Of a stretch of 64,000 bases of DNA, positions 9,551 through 18,440 are shown piece after piece. Numbering within the stretch: position 1 is the stretch's first letter; each line of letters starts with the position of its first letter. The DNA comes from Flavisolibacter ginsenosidimutans (GTDB lineage: Bacteria; Bacteroidota; Bacteroidia; Chitinophagales; Chitinophagaceae): positions 2,790,001 to 2,854,000 of the forward strand of contig NZ_CP042433.1 of the NCBI RefSeq assembly GCF_007970805.1. Reading direction: 5' to 3'. The notes under the pieces were generated by a model that worked only from the letters and a program-made list of their open reading frames with translations, did not search any database and was not told where the DNA came from. A program made the position numbers and the translations under genes.

Positions 9551-10611
9551 AGGGCCGAATAAGAATTGATCTGTTGTAAAGTGAAAGCAGCTTGTTCTTC
9601 CACGGGTTGTTTATACCAGTTGACGGTCCAGTCAATGGCCGTAGAAGAATCCAGTTTGGGCGTCCAGCCCAATTCTTCTTTGGCACGGCTGACGTCAAGT
9701 TTTAAGATACCCGCTTCGTGTGGTTGATTACTGTCGGAGGCGTCGTTCCATTTGCCGCTGCCCCAGGTAGAAATCGCCTTTTCCACCACTTCCCTCACGG
9801 TTAAATGGTCTTGCGGGAGTGGCCCGAAGTTGTAAGCTTTTGAATAAAGCAGCGGTTCGCCATCCAGCAAAGCGCCAAGTCGCAAATAACCACCCAAGGG
9901 CTCCAGCACGTGCTGCCAAGGTCGGATGGCCAAAGGATTGCGAACTTCAATAGGCCGTCCAGCCTTCAACGAGCAAACGATATCGGGAATAATACGGTCT
10001 GTGCTCCAGTCGCCACCACCAATCACGTTTCCCGCCCTTACGCTGGCAACGGCCTTCTGGTGCAGATTAAATTTTTCGGGATGGAAAAAAGAATTGCGAA
10101 ACGAACTGACCACAATTTCAGCGCAGGCTTTGCTTGCACTGTAAGGATCATAACCGCCGAGTGCATCTTCTTCGGTGTACAGTAAATCCTTCTCTTTGTT
10201 CTCGTATACCTTGTCGGTGGTGATGACCACGACGGTGCATTTCTTTTTTAATTGATAAACAACTTCCAAAACATTGGCCGTACCGGTAACGTTTACGTCG
10301 AAGGTTTCAGAAGGAATCTGGTAAGAACGGCGTACGAGCGGCTGTGCTGCAAGATGGAAAACGTAATCGGGTTCAAACGAAAGCAGGTCTGCTTTTAAAC
10401 GCACCTTGTCACGAATGTCAGCCAGCACACTCTCCGTCTTGCTCCCCGGTTGCAGCAAGGCAAATAAACCGTTGGGGTATTCGGGCGGCAGAGCGTAACC
10501 TTTCACTTTGGCGCCCAACGTTTCTAACCAGGCTGCCAGCCACGAACCTTTGAAGCCCGTATGGCCGGTAAGAAATATTCTCTTGTTTTCGTAAACCTTC
10601 TTTAAGTTCAT
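9547..10611 (-). CDS. rfbG: CDP-glucose 4,6-dehydratase
   Basis: A 354-residue SDR enzyme that converts CDP-glucose to CDP-4-keto-6-deoxyglucose. TGHTGFKGSWLAAWL near residue 15 is the distinctive RfbG nucleotide-binding motif, TTDKVYEN is the conserved active-site segment, and YDPYSASKA supplies Y-x3-K. It follows rfbF with no spacer and overlaps the epimerase by 4 bases. The rfbF-rfbG pair is the standard entry to CDP-linked 3,6-dideoxyhexoses and branched 6-deoxyhexoses; the absence of an E1-type 3-dehydratase and the presence of a C-methyltransferase point to the branched option. Confidence 0.96.
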   Translation of the reverse strand: MNLKKVYENKRIFLTGHTGFKGSWLAAWLETLGAKVKGYALPPEYPNGLFALLQPGSKTESVLADIRDKVRLKADLLSFEPDYVFHLAAQPLVRRSYQIPSETFDVNVTGTANVLEVVYQLKKKCTVVVITTDKVYENKEKDLLYTEEDALGGYDPYSASKACAEIVVSSFRNSFFHPEKFNLHQKAVASVRAGNVIGGGDWSTDRIIPDIVCSLKAGRPIEVRNPLAIRPWQHVLEPLGGYLRLGALLDGEPLLYSKAYNFGPLPQDHLTVREVVEKAISTWGSGKWNDASDSNQPHEAGILKLDVSRAKEELGWTPKLDSSTAIDWTVNWYKQPVEEQAAFTLQQINSYSAL

Positions 10612-11382
10612 TTACCAGGTTTTCCATTTTGCATTTCCTGCCTGCCAGTCTTTTTCCAATTCGAATTTATCACGCAAGGTATCCATCGGCTTCCAAAAAC
10701 CTTCGTGGTTGAAAGCCATCATTTGCCCGTCGACCGTAATGTTCTCCATCGGCTCTCTTTCCCACACGGTCGCGTCGTTTGCAATGTAGTTCAGCACGGC
10801 CGGCTGGCACACAAAAAACCCACCGTTAATCCACACGCCATCGCCTTTGGGCTTTTCCGTAAACGACTCCACGTTTTGTCCGGCTCCCAGGTTGATCGCA
10901 CCAAACCTGCCGGTTGGTTGTACAGCCGTAACCGTACAAAGCTTGCCGTGTTGTTGGTGAAATTTTACCAGTTCGGTTATGTTTACATCCGAAACCCCGT
11001 CGCCGTAAGTGAGCAGGAAAGGTTCGTTGCCAATGTGTCGTTGGACCCTTTTTATTCTGCCTCCGGTCATGGTATCAAGTCCTGTATCCACAAGGGTGAT
11101 GTTCCAGGGCTCCGCATAGGTGTCGTGAACCTTTACCGCATTTTCCTTTAGACTGATTGTAACGTCTGATTTGTGCAGGAAATAATTGGCAAAATATTCT
11201 TTAATGATGTAGCCTTTATAGCCAAGACAAATAACGAAATCATTGAAGCCGTGCGAAGAATAAATTTTCATGATGTGCCAAAGAATCGGCATGTCGCCAA
11301 TTTCCACCATCGGCTTTGGCTTTAAAACCGTTTCCTCTGATAACCGCGTACCAAGGCCGCCGGCGAGTATAACAACTTTCAT
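10612..11382 (-). CDS. rfbF: glucose-1-phosphate cytidylyltransferase
   Basis: A 256-residue nucleotidyltransferase of the usual length. MKVVILAGGLGTRLSEET is the signature nucleotide-binding loop, KPKPMVEIGDMPILWH follows, and DGVSDVN provides the metal-binding aspartate. It makes CDP-glucose from CTP and glucose-1-phosphate and feeds the adjacent rfbG. A 34-base gap separates it from the upstream WlbA-like gene, so this is where the CDP-sugar module begins. Confidence 0.96.
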   Translation of the reverse strand: MKVVILAGGLGTRLSEETVLKPKPMVEIGDMPILWHIMKIYSSHGFNDFVICLGYKGYIIKEYFANYFLHKSDVTISLKENAVKVHDTYAEPWNITLVDTGLDTMTGGRIKRVQRHIGNEPFLLTYGDGVSDVNITELVKFHQQHGKLCTVTAVQPTGRFGAINLGAGQNVESFTEKPKGDGVWINGGFFVCQPAVLNYIANDATVWEREPMENITVDGQMMAFNHEGFWKPMDTLRDKFELEKDWQAGNAKWKTW

Positions 11383-11416
11383 TTTTCAGATAAATTAAAA
11401 CTGCGTTTTCGTTTGC

Positions 11417-12394
11417 CTATTCTGTTATTGATAAAAAGAACGGGTGATTGGACAAACCCAAACCGGCGAACGGGTGGTAATCGCCCAGCAAGCCCACGGG
11501 CGTTTGCTGTCGAATCCGGTGCGCAAGGTTGATGGAAGGAAGTGCTTCTTCCACGGTAAAGCCATCGCCGTCCAGAATCTGTTGGTAGCTTTTTGTATGC
11601 AAATCGGCAAAACCTTCGCTGAATTCAATCTCCTCTCCTTTCAGTTTAATGGAGCGATAAGTCCGTTGCTTTTTTTCTCTTACTTCCGCCGGCAGCGTCT
11701 CTTCGTTTATGCTTAAAAACCACCGTACCCTGGCCCGCTCCAGTTGAATAAATCCGGCTGCTCTGTCGTGCGTATGCACGTGCACCACGGTTTCCTTTAC
11801 CGCGCCGAAAATCCAGATCAGCATGTCAAAAAAATGAATGCCGATGTTGGTGGCCACACCACCCGACTTGGCAATATCGCCTTTCCAACTGCTATAGTAC
11901 CAATTGCCGCGGGACGTGATATAGGTTAAATCAAGATCAAAGGTTTCTGACGGATTGGCCGCCTCAACTTTTTCCTTTAATGCCTGCAAATGCGGATGCA
12001 AACGCAGTTGCAGAATCTGGTAAATCTTTTTTCCCGTTTCGGCCTGCAATTGCTCCAACGCGTCAATGTTCCAGGGATTCAGTACGAGAGGCTTTTCGCA
12101 AATCACCGTGGCGCCGTGGCGCAAGCCAAAGCGTATGTGCGAGTCGTGTAAGTAATTGGGCGAACAAATGGACAGGTAATCAATGGAGTTTCCCGCACGG
12201 TTTAGTTTTTCAAGATGACGGTCAAAGCGTTCAAACTCGGTAAAAAAGCTGGCCTGCGGAAAATAACTGTCCATGATGCCTACGGAGTCAAATTTGTCCA
12301 GGGCGGCAACCAGGTTATTGCCGGTTTCTTTAATGGCTTTAAAATGCCGGGGCGCAATAAAACCGGCGGCCCCAATTAAGGCAAAATCAGACAT
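11417..12394 (-). CDS. Gfo/Idh/MocA oxidoreductase, WlbA/WbpB-like
   Basis: A 325-residue NAD-dependent oxidoreductase. The Rossmann start GAAGFIAPRHFKAI, the segment LDKFDSVGIMDSYFPQ and the EKPL motif (VICEKPL near residue 97) match WlbA/WbpB, which oxidises C-3 of UDP-GlcNAc-uronic acid on the way to 2,3-diacetamido sugars. The partner acetyltransferase lies 3 bases upstream. The pathway normally also needs a UDP-HexNAc 6-dehydrogenase and an aminotransferase (WlbC/WbpE); neither is in the window, so the product is uncertain. Confidence 0.9.
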   Translation of the reverse strand: MSDFALIGAAGFIAPRHFKAIKETGNNLVAALDKFDSVGIMDSYFPQASFFTEFERFDRHLEKLNRAGNSIDYLSICSPNYLHDSHIRFGLRHGATVICEKPLVLNPWNIDALEQLQAETGKKIYQILQLRLHPHLQALKEKVEAANPSETFDLDLTYITSRGNWYYSSWKGDIAKSGGVATNIGIHFFDMLIWIFGAVKETVVHVHTHDRAAGFIQLERARVRWFLSINEETLPAEVREKKQRTYRSIKLKGEEIEFSEGFADLHTKSYQQILDGDGFTVEEALPSINLAHRIRQQTPVGLLGDYHPFAGLGLSNHPFFLSITE

Positions 12395-12397
12395 AGG

Positions 12398-12976
12398 TTA
12401 GTATTTGGTCACGGTGTTCTTCTCTAATTTATAGGCCTCTCCGCTTTCCAGACAAACGGCCTTCCCTTCTTCGTTAAACCGCAGCCGTTGTCCATACTCG
12501 CTCATCCAGCCAATTTGCTTTGCCGGGTTGCCAACAACCAAAGCATAAGGCGCCACAGGTTTTGTAATAACCGCACCCGCGCCAATAAAGGCATACTCGC
12601 CAATCTCGTTACCGCAAACAACGGTGGCGTTGGCGCCAATGGTTGCGCCTTTCCGAACAAGCGTTTGCTTGTATTCGTGCTTGCGACTGACGGCGCTGCG
12701 CGGGTTAATAACGTTGGTAAACACCATTGAAGGGCCGAGGAAAACGTCGTCCTCGCAAATCACGCCTTCGTAAATGGAAACGTTGTTTTGCACTCGAACG
12801 TTCTTTCCCAAAACAACTTTGGGCGATACCACCACGTTCTGCCCCAGGTTGCAGCCTTCGCCAATCTTACAGCCGGGCATAATGTGGCTAAAGTGCCAAA
12901 TCTTTACGCCTTCTGCAATCTCGCAACCTTCGTCCACAAAGGCGGAGGGGTGAACAAAATATTTTGTTTCGCTCAT
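12398..12976 (-). CDS. sugar N-acetyltransferase, WlbB/WbpD-like
   Basis: A 192-residue left-handed beta-helix acyltransferase. Its repeats ([43 protein letters not shown]) and the loop with SRKHEYKQT match WlbB/WbpD, which acetylates the 3-amino group of UDP-2-acetamido-3-amino-2,3-dideoxyglucuronate. FdtC-type enzymes acetylating dTDP-3-amino-3,6-dideoxyhexoses look similar, and rfbA/rfbB are next door, so a dTDP-sugar substrate is an alternative. It overlaps rfbA by 4 bases (ATGA). Confidence 0.9.
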   Translation of the reverse strand: MSETKYFVHPSAFVDEGCEIAEGVKIWHFSHIMPGCKIGEGCNLGQNVVVSPKVVLGKNVRVQNNVSIYEGVICEDDVFLGPSMVFTNVINPRSAVSRKHEYKQTLVRKGATIGANATVVCGNEIGEYAFIGAGAVITKPVAPYALVVGNPAKQIGWMSEYGQRLRFNEEGKAVCLESGEAYKLEKNTVTKY

Positions 12977-13842
12977 TTCCCTTTTTTAATTACCTGCTCC
13001 AGGTATTTGCCGTAGCCACTTTTCATCAACGCCATAGCCTGCTCGTGCAATTGTGTTTCACTAATAAAATTCATGCGAAAGGCAATTTCTTCAATGCAGC
13101 CGATCTTCGTTCCCTGCCTTTTTTCAATCACCCTCACAAACTCTGACGCGTCACTGAGCGATTCAAAGGTTCCGGTATCAAGCCAGGCCGTGCCGCGGTC
13201 AAGCACCGCAACGTGCAATTGCCCTTTCGTTAAATACTCTTTGTTGACGTCCGTGATCTCGTATTCCCCGCGGGCCGACGGTCTTAAGTTTTTCGCAATT
13301 TCCACTACGCTGTTGTCGTAGAAATAAAGGCCCGGCACCGCAAAGTTTGACTTGGGCTGCGATGGTTTTTCTTCAATCGAAATGGCCTTCTGCTCCGCGT
13401 CAAATTCCACCACGCCGTACCGTTTGGGGTCGGAAACTTCGTAAGCAAATACGTAACCGCCTTCGATGTCGTTCAAGGCCTGCAACTGGCGGCCCAAACG
13501 CGAACCGTAAAAAATATTGTCGCCCAGTACCAGCGCTACTTTATCGTTACCGATAAATGTTGAACCGATCACAAAAGCTTGTGCAAGTCCGTTGGGCACT
13601 TCCTGCACGGCGTATTCAAAGCGACAACCCACCTGGCTTCCGTCTCCGAGCAAACGCTTAAAGGACGGATTGTCTTCGGGAGTGGTGATGATTAAAATCT
13701 CGTTGATACCCGCCATCATCAATACCGACAGCGGATAATAAATCATCGGCTTATCGTAGATGGGCATTAATTGTTTGGAAATGGCCTTGGTGATGGGGTA
13801 CAACCGTGTTCCGCTGCCACCGGCCAAAATGATTCCTTTCAT
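12973..13842 (-). CDS. rfbA: glucose-1-phosphate thymidylyltransferase
   Basis: A 289-residue RmlA-type enzyme of the usual length, making dTDP-glucose from dTTP and glucose-1-phosphate. [18 protein letters not shown] and [16 protein letters not shown] are the signature nucleotide- and sugar-binding motifs, and LGDNIFYG carries the metal-binding aspartate. It follows rfbB after a 122-base gap that contains a short-word repeat tract. Together with rfbB it supplies dTDP-4-keto-6-deoxyglucose. No rmlD-type reductase is present, so dTDP-rhamnose is not obviously the end product. Confidence 0.96.
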   Translation of the reverse strand: MKGIILAGGSGTRLYPITKAISKQLMPIYDKPMIYYPLSVLMMAGINEILIITTPEDNPSFKRLLGDGSQVGCRFEYAVQEVPNGLAQAFVIGSTFIGNDKVALVLGDNIFYGSRLGRQLQALNDIEGGYVFAYEVSDPKRYGVVEFDAEQKAISIEEKPSQPKSNFAVPGLYFYDNSVVEIAKNLRPSARGEYEITDVNKEYLTKGQLHVAVLDRGTAWLDTGTFESLSDASEFVRVIEKRQGTKIGCIEEIAFRMNFISETQLHEQAMALMKSGYGKYLEQVIKKGK

Positions 13843-13861
13843 GGGCGTTGAGAAGTTAAAG

Positions 13862-13964
13862 AGTGGATGCGTTGAGTGGTTGAGTAGTTTAGCGGTTTAC
13901 ACGTTATCATGATCCTGCACATTCCTGAACACCTCAACTCCTAAACAGCTAAACATTTAAACAA
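13862..13964. repeat. short-word imperfect inverted repeat between rfbB and rfbA
   Basis: The gap contains two arms built from related words: GTTGAGTGGTTGAGTAG with a following TTTAGC on the left and CTCAACTCCTAAACAGC with repeated TAAAC on the right. The arms are approximate reverse complements around a central AT-rich stretch with ATCATGAT. The right arm reaches the rfbB stop codon. It resembles the tracts at 14643 and 30061. It could fold as a weak hairpin in the operon mRNA and modulate rfbA expression, which is speculative. Confidence 0.6.
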
Positions 13965-15050
13965 TTAAACCGTATACTGCTCCTTATAATAATCCTGGTA
14001 AGCGCCGCTGGTAACGTGGTTGAGCCACTCGGTGTTTTGCAAATACCAGTCAATCGTTTGGCTTAGGCCTTCTTCAAAGGTCACGCTCGGCTTCCAGCCC
14101 AATTCTTTATTAATCTTCGACGCGTCAATCGCATAGCGCCGGTCGTGGCCGGGACGGTCTTTCACGTAGGTGATCAAGCTTTCGCTTTCGCCTTTTTCTC
14201 TTCCCAATTTTTCATCCATCAACGTGCAAAGCAGTTTTACCAGGTCAATGTTTTTCCACTCGTTAAAGCCGCCGATATTGTACGTATCGCCAAGTTTTCC
14301 TTCGTGAAAAACAAGATCAATCGCAGCCGCATGATCTTTTACAAAAAGCCAGTCGCGGGTGTACAAGCCGTCGCCGTAAACGGGCAGCGGTTTTTTGTTA
14401 ATGATGTTGTTGATGAAAAGCGGAATGAGTTTTTCCGGGAAATGATAAGGGCCGTAATTGTTTGAGCAGTTGGTCACAACAGCAGGCAATCCATACGTGT
14501 CGTAATAGGCTCTCACAAAATGGTCGGAAGCCGCTTTAGAAGCGGAGTACGGGGAATGCGGATTGTAGGACGTTTCTTCAGTAAAAAATCCGGTATCACC
14601 CAACGCCCCGTAAACCTCATCGGTGGAAACGTGATAGAAGCGTTTGGTTGATTGGTTGACTGATTGACCGGTTGACTGGTCTTTAGCCAACCAAAACTTC
14701 TTTGCAGTATTTAAGAGGTTGACTGTGCCGACGACGTTTGTGTAAACAAAATCGAGCGGCGAGAGAATGGAGCGATCAACGTGCGATTCGGCGGCAAGAT
14801 GAATGACACCATCAGGCTTGTATTGCTCAAACACCCGTTCAAGTTCCAGTGCGTCCAAAAGATTAACGCGTTCAAAAATATAGTTGGGCGAATCTTCAAT
14901 ATCCTTGAGGTTTTCCAAATTACCGGCATAGGTCAACGCATCGAGGTTGATGATTTTGTACTGCGGGTATTTGGTTACAAAAAGACGGACAACGTGTGAG
15001 CCGATAAAGCCGGCACCACCAGTGATTACGATGGTTCTTGAATCGTTCAT
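13965..15050 (-). CDS. rfbB: dTDP-glucose 4,6-dehydratase
   Basis: A 361-residue RmlB-type [20 protein letters not shown] is the NAD-binding motif, [13 protein letters not shown] carries the active-site Thr-Asp-Glu, and [10 protein letters not shown] supplies Y-x3-K. It converts dTDP-glucose to dTDP-4-keto-6-deoxyglucose. I chose the ATG at 15048-15050; a GTG three codons upstream is also in frame. The gene has an in-frame insertion of about 10 residues ([12 protein letters not shown]) just before [13 protein letters not shown], encoded by a simple repeat tract, in a loop that is variable in the family. The enzyme should still work. Confidence 0.95.
   Translation of the reverse strand: MNDSRTIVITGGAGFIGSHVVRLFVTKYPQYKIINLDALTYAGNLENLKDIEDSPNYIFERVNLLDALELERVFEQYKPDGVIHLAAESHVDRSILSPLDFVYTNVVGTVNLLNTAKKFWLAKDQSTGQSVNQSTKRFYHVSTDEVYGALGDTGFFTEETSYNPHSPYSASKAASDHFVRAYYDTYGLPAVVTNCSNNYGPYHFPEKLIPLFINNIINKKPLPVYGDGLYTRDWLFVKDHAAAIDLVFHEGKLGDTYNIGGFNEWKNIDLVKLLCTLMDEKLGREKGESESLITYVKDRPGHDRRYAIDASKINKELGWKPSVTFEEGLSQTIDWYLQNTEWLNHVTSGAYQDYYKEQYTV
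14643..14682. repeat. short-word repeat tract inside rfbB coding sequence
   Basis: On the coding strand the tract reads as degenerate copies of the word CAGTCAACC or CAATCAACC, translated as [11 protein letters not shown]. The same words occur between genes at 30061-30124. It looks like a dispersed repeat that expanded or inserted in a surface loop of RfbB without breaking the frame. Confidence 0.75.
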
Positions 15051-15066
15051 GGAAGGCACATTGGAT

Positions 15067-16032
15067 TTAAGAATAAGCGAAATGGTGTTGTTTGCGGTAC
15101 CACTCGAATGTGGGTTTTAAGCCGTCAAAAATAGACGTTGCCGGCCTATATTGCAAGCCCTCTGCTGCTTTTGTTATATCGGCAAGACTGTGGCGCACGT
15201 CACCCATGCGTTCGGGACCGTATTTAGGCGCAAGGTCGCTGCCGGCGATTTGTTTGATTTCTTCAAACAACCGGTTAAGCGTTGTTTGCTCGCCGCAGGC
15301 AATGTTGTAAACCTGGTTGACGGCCGCTTTGTCTTCGGTAAACAAAGCCAATTCGTTTGCCAGCACGGCATTGGCTACGTAAGTAAAATCGCGGCTCGTT
15401 TCGCCGTCGCCGTTCATGGTGGGCGGCTCGTTGTTCAACACGGCTTGAATGAACAAAGGAATCACCGCAGCATAAGGGCCTTTCGGGTTTTGCTTCGGAC
15501 CAAAAATATTAAAGTAGCGCAGGCCAATTAATTCCAAACCGTAAAGATTTGCGTACACCCTTGCGTACAATTCATTCACGTATTTGGTAACGGCATAAGG
15601 CGAAAGAGGATTGCCGATTTTGTCTTCCACTTTCGGCAAACCTGGATGATCGCCATATGTAGAAGAAGAAGCCGCATACACAATGCGTTTGATACCACTT
15701 TCCTTCGCCGCGGTAAACACGTTGAGCGTACCGGTAACGTTTACTGCATTCGAAGTGAGAGGGTCGTTGATAGAGCGGGGCACCGAGCCCAGTGCCGCCT
15801 GGTGCGAAATGCGGTCCATGCCCTCACATGCTTTGAGACAGGTTTCGTAGCTGCGGATATCGCCTTCCAGAAATTCAAATTTTGGGTGCTCTCGAAATTC
15901 CTTGATGTTGTCAAGCGAACCGGTTGCGAGGTTGTCCAACACCCGCACTTTTTCAACTTGCGGTAATTGCAACAAGCGTTCAACAAGGTTGGCGCCAATA
16001 AAACCGGCACCGCCGGTAATCAAAATACGCAT
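15067..16032 (-). CDS. UDP-N-acetylhexosamine 4-epimerase (WbpP-like)
   Basis: A 321-residue SDR epimerase. It starts [20 protein letters not shown], has [17 protein letters not shown] and SPYAVTKY (Y-x3-K), and [10 protein letters not shown] downstream. The [11 protein letters not shown] segment is characteristic of WbpP/TviC-type enzymes that interconvert UDP-GlcNAc(A) and UDP-GalNAc(A), rather than of GalE. Its start shares one base with the Wzc stop codon, so the genes are coupled. It would provide an N-acetylgalactosamine or galactosaminuronate precursor for the repeat unit. Confidence 0.9.
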   Translation of the reverse strand: MRILITGGAGFIGANLVERLLQLPQVEKVRVLDNLATGSLDNIKEFREHPKFEFLEGDIRSYETCLKACEGMDRISHQAALGSVPRSINDPLTSNAVNVTGTLNVFTAAKESGIKRIVYAASSSTYGDHPGLPKVEDKIGNPLSPYAVTKYVNELYARVYANLYGLELIGLRYFNIFGPKQNPKGPYAAVIPLFIQAVLNNEPPTMNGDGETSRDFTYVANAVLANELALFTEDKAAVNQVYNIACGEQTTLNRLFEEIKQIAGSDLAPKYGPERMGDVRHSLADITKAAEGLQYRPATSIFDGLKPTFEWYRKQHHFAYS

Positions 16033-18422
16033 CAGACTTTTGCTTTTTTATTTTTTGTTTCCATGCCGTTTTTAAATCCAAGCCAGCCAAGCCATTTGCT
16101 CATGCCGTGCTTTTTTTCTTCCTCTTCGAAATAGCCTTCGCCGTAACCGTAGCCGTAGCCACCGTAGCCGTAGTTGCCGTAGCCGCTGCGCAGTTTTGCA
16201 TCATTTAGCACAATGGAAATCTTGGGCAGTTTTCCTTCGCGGTAATATTCGTCTATCAAGCCCAGTTGCTTCTTGTACGTATGACCCTGACGAACGATGT
16301 ACAGCGTACAATCAGCATACTTACTCAGGGTTAACGCATCGCTTACCATTCCCACCGGCGCCGTATCCATTACAATGACATCAAAGTTCTGCTTGAGATA
16401 GGCAAACAGTTCGTCCAGCTTGGGATCCAGCAACAATTCCGAAGGATTGGGCGGAACCGGACCGCAAGGCAAGACAAACAAATTGGGTTGGCCGTCAACA
16501 GGCACGGGCAGATCCTCAAGTTTTACTTTCCCCAACAAGTAGTTGGTAAGACCGGGGCGCTTGCCCATGTTCAGTTGCGAAAGCACCTTGGGCTTGCGAA
16601 TGTCAAATTCGAGGATAATGGTTTTCTTGTTGGCCAGCGCCATCACTGCACCCATGTTTGTGCTAATGAAAGATTTTCCTTCGCCGCTAAACGAAGAGGT
16701 AACCAGTAACACTGGTTTATCTACATGCGTTAGAAAGTATTGCAAATTGGAACGAAGAATGCGGAATTGCTCTGCAATAACTTTACGGTTGCCCGAAGTA
16801 ACCAACAAGGTTTCCTTTGAATAATTGTGACCGACTTCGCCCAGCAGTGTGACTTGCGTAAGCCGTTCAATATCGTTTCGTGAGGTGACTTTGTCGTTGA
16901 ACAATTCGATCATTACAACCGCAATCGTGGGTACAAGCAGGCCAATCACAATCGCAAGGATCTTTGTTCCGCGGTGGTTAGGTTTTATGGGGGTATTGTC
17001 TGGCTGCGCCTCCTGCAATATTTTGGTATTCGAAATGGTGGCGGCAAGCGTAATGGCGGCTTCTTCGCGCTTGGCGAGGAGCGTGTTGTAGATTTCAGCC
17101 TTCGATTGCAGTTCGCGTTGAATGTCCAGCAGTTCTCTTTCTTTTGTGGGAATGCTGCTGATTTGTGCCAGCGCATTGCTGTTGCTACTCTGCAAGCTGC
17201 CTACCACCGTACCGAAAGACTTTTTAATATTCTGGGTGTTAACCAAGATCTTTTTGCGAAGGTTTTCTACCTCGGCTGTTTTTTGTTGCACTACCACATT
17301 GGCTTCAGGGGCGTTCTTCAGCAGCTCGCTACGTTCCTGCTGCGCTTTGTTGTAATCGAGCACCAGTGCGTTAAGCACAGGGTCTTGGATGCTAAGTGAA
17401 GAAGGAACGGTTAAACTTCCGTTACTGCCCCGCAGGTAATCTTCAATCTGGTGAACGGTTTCCACCTGTACTTTCTGCTCCCGAATGGCCTTATCAGCCT
17501 CTTCGGAACGCTTAAGATAAGCTTCTGATTGGACGCCCGGGCTGATAACGTTGTTCCTTTGACGAAAAGCCACGTAACGGTCGTTGATGCTGTCGAGTTG
17601 CCGCGAAACCGAGTCGAGCCGCGCATCAATGAACTCAAGTTTTTGCAGCGTGATGGCGTTTTTGTCTTCAATGGTTACAGCCTGGTATTCACGCAACAGG
17701 CGGTTGACAAAATCAGCGGCCAGTTGTGGGTTCGTCGTTTCCATGCTAGCCGTCAGAATAGGTGCATTCTGCTTTGGAACCACGATAAGGCCGCCCAGTA
17801 AACCGTTGGCGCGAACCTCCGTTGGGTACCAGCTAATTTTGTAATCCTCTCCTACGTCCTGGTTTTTGGTTTTTATAAGGCGAAAGGTGCCCTTTGGCGT
17901 AGAAAAAGGCTGGTCAAACGCAATGGCCTCTTTGGATTTATTTACCTGGAAACTGCGTTGGTTAATAAAATGGAGGTCAATTTCGAAAGCGCTGGCCGAA
18001 TCATTAATTCTTAGCGCTTCTAATTTGAAAGGAACAGCGTCATACACATCCAGTTCTTTTATCTTACCAACTGCCGTGTAAACAAAATTTAAATTCAGTG
18101 CTTCCACTACCCTTGCCACTACTTGCCTCGATTGCAAAACTTCAGTTTCGGTTTGAATGTTCTTGCGGCTTTCCTGCTGCATTAAAATATCAATCTTGTT
18201 GTTGTCGCCGCCCGATGATGATTTGTCGTCTTTGATGACGATAGAGCCGCTGGAGCGGTAGAACTCTGTAGCGTAGCGGAGGTAACCAAAAGCGATAAAC
18301 AGAGCCAACGCTACCGATATGATATAGAAGGGTAAATAACGAATGTATTTAAAGAAAAGCTCCTTTACGTTTAGTGTTGAAAGTTCGGCTTTGGTGCTCT
18401 TCAAAACTGCTTGCTCCTCCAT
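16032..18422 (-). CDS. wzc: Wzc-like polysaccharide co-polymerase and tyrosine kinase
   Basis: This 796-residue protein combines an N-terminal chain-length (Wzz) domain flanked by membrane segments (about 29-50 and 490-510), a long coiled-coil periplasmic part, and a C-terminal BY-kinase domain. Walker A is SGEGKS near residue 580, Walker A' is ILEFDIRKP near 605 and Walker B is VIVMDTAP near 685. The C-terminal tail (about 747-764) is rich in Tyr and Gly (GYGNYGYGGYGYGYGEGY), the expected autophosphorylation cluster. Wzc with Wza controls polymer length and export. It lies 18 bases after the wza-like gene. No separate phosphatase gene (Wzb) is seen. Confidence 0.95.
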   Translation of the reverse strand: MEEQAVLKSTKAELSTLNVKELFFKYIRYLPFYIISVALALFIAFGYLRYATEFYRSSGSIVIKDDKSSSGGDNNKIDILMQQESRKNIQTETEVLQSRQVVARVVEALNLNFVYTAVGKIKELDVYDAVPFKLEALRINDSASAFEIDLHFINQRSFQVNKSKEAIAFDQPFSTPKGTFRLIKTKNQDVGEDYKISWYPTEVRANGLLGGLIVVPKQNAPILTASMETTNPQLAADFVNRLLREYQAVTIEDKNAITLQKLEFIDARLDSVSRQLDSINDRYVAFRQRNNVISPGVQSEAYLKRSEEADKAIREQKVQVETVHQIEDYLRGSNGSLTVPSSLSIQDPVLNALVLDYNKAQQERSELLKNAPEANVVVQQKTAEVENLRKKILVNTQNIKKSFGTVVGSLQSSNSNALAQISSIPTKERELLDIQRELQSKAEIYNTLLAKREEAAITLAATISNTKILQEAQPDNTPIKPNHRGTKILAIVIGLLVPTIAVVMIELFNDKVTSRNDIERLTQVTLLGEVGHNYSKETLLVTSGNRKVIAEQFRILRSNLQYFLTHVDKPVLLVTSSFSGEGKSFISTNMGAVMALANKKTIILEFDIRKPKVLSQLNMGKRPGLTNYLLGKVKLEDLPVPVDGQPNLFVLPCGPVPPNPSELLLDPKLDELFAYLKQNFDVIVMDTAPVGMVSDALTLSKYADCTLYIVRQGHTYKKQLGLIDEYYREGKLPKISIVLNDAKLRSGYGNYGYGGYGYGYGEGYFEEEEKKHGMSKWLGWLGFKNGMETKNKKAKV

Positions 18423-18440
18423 CCCGATAATTTAAAAAGT

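Noticed and set aside
13862..13964. Possible CRISPR or tandem repeat array between rfbB and rfbA
   Set aside because: Words are short, degenerate and mirrored, with no constant repeat-spacer pattern.
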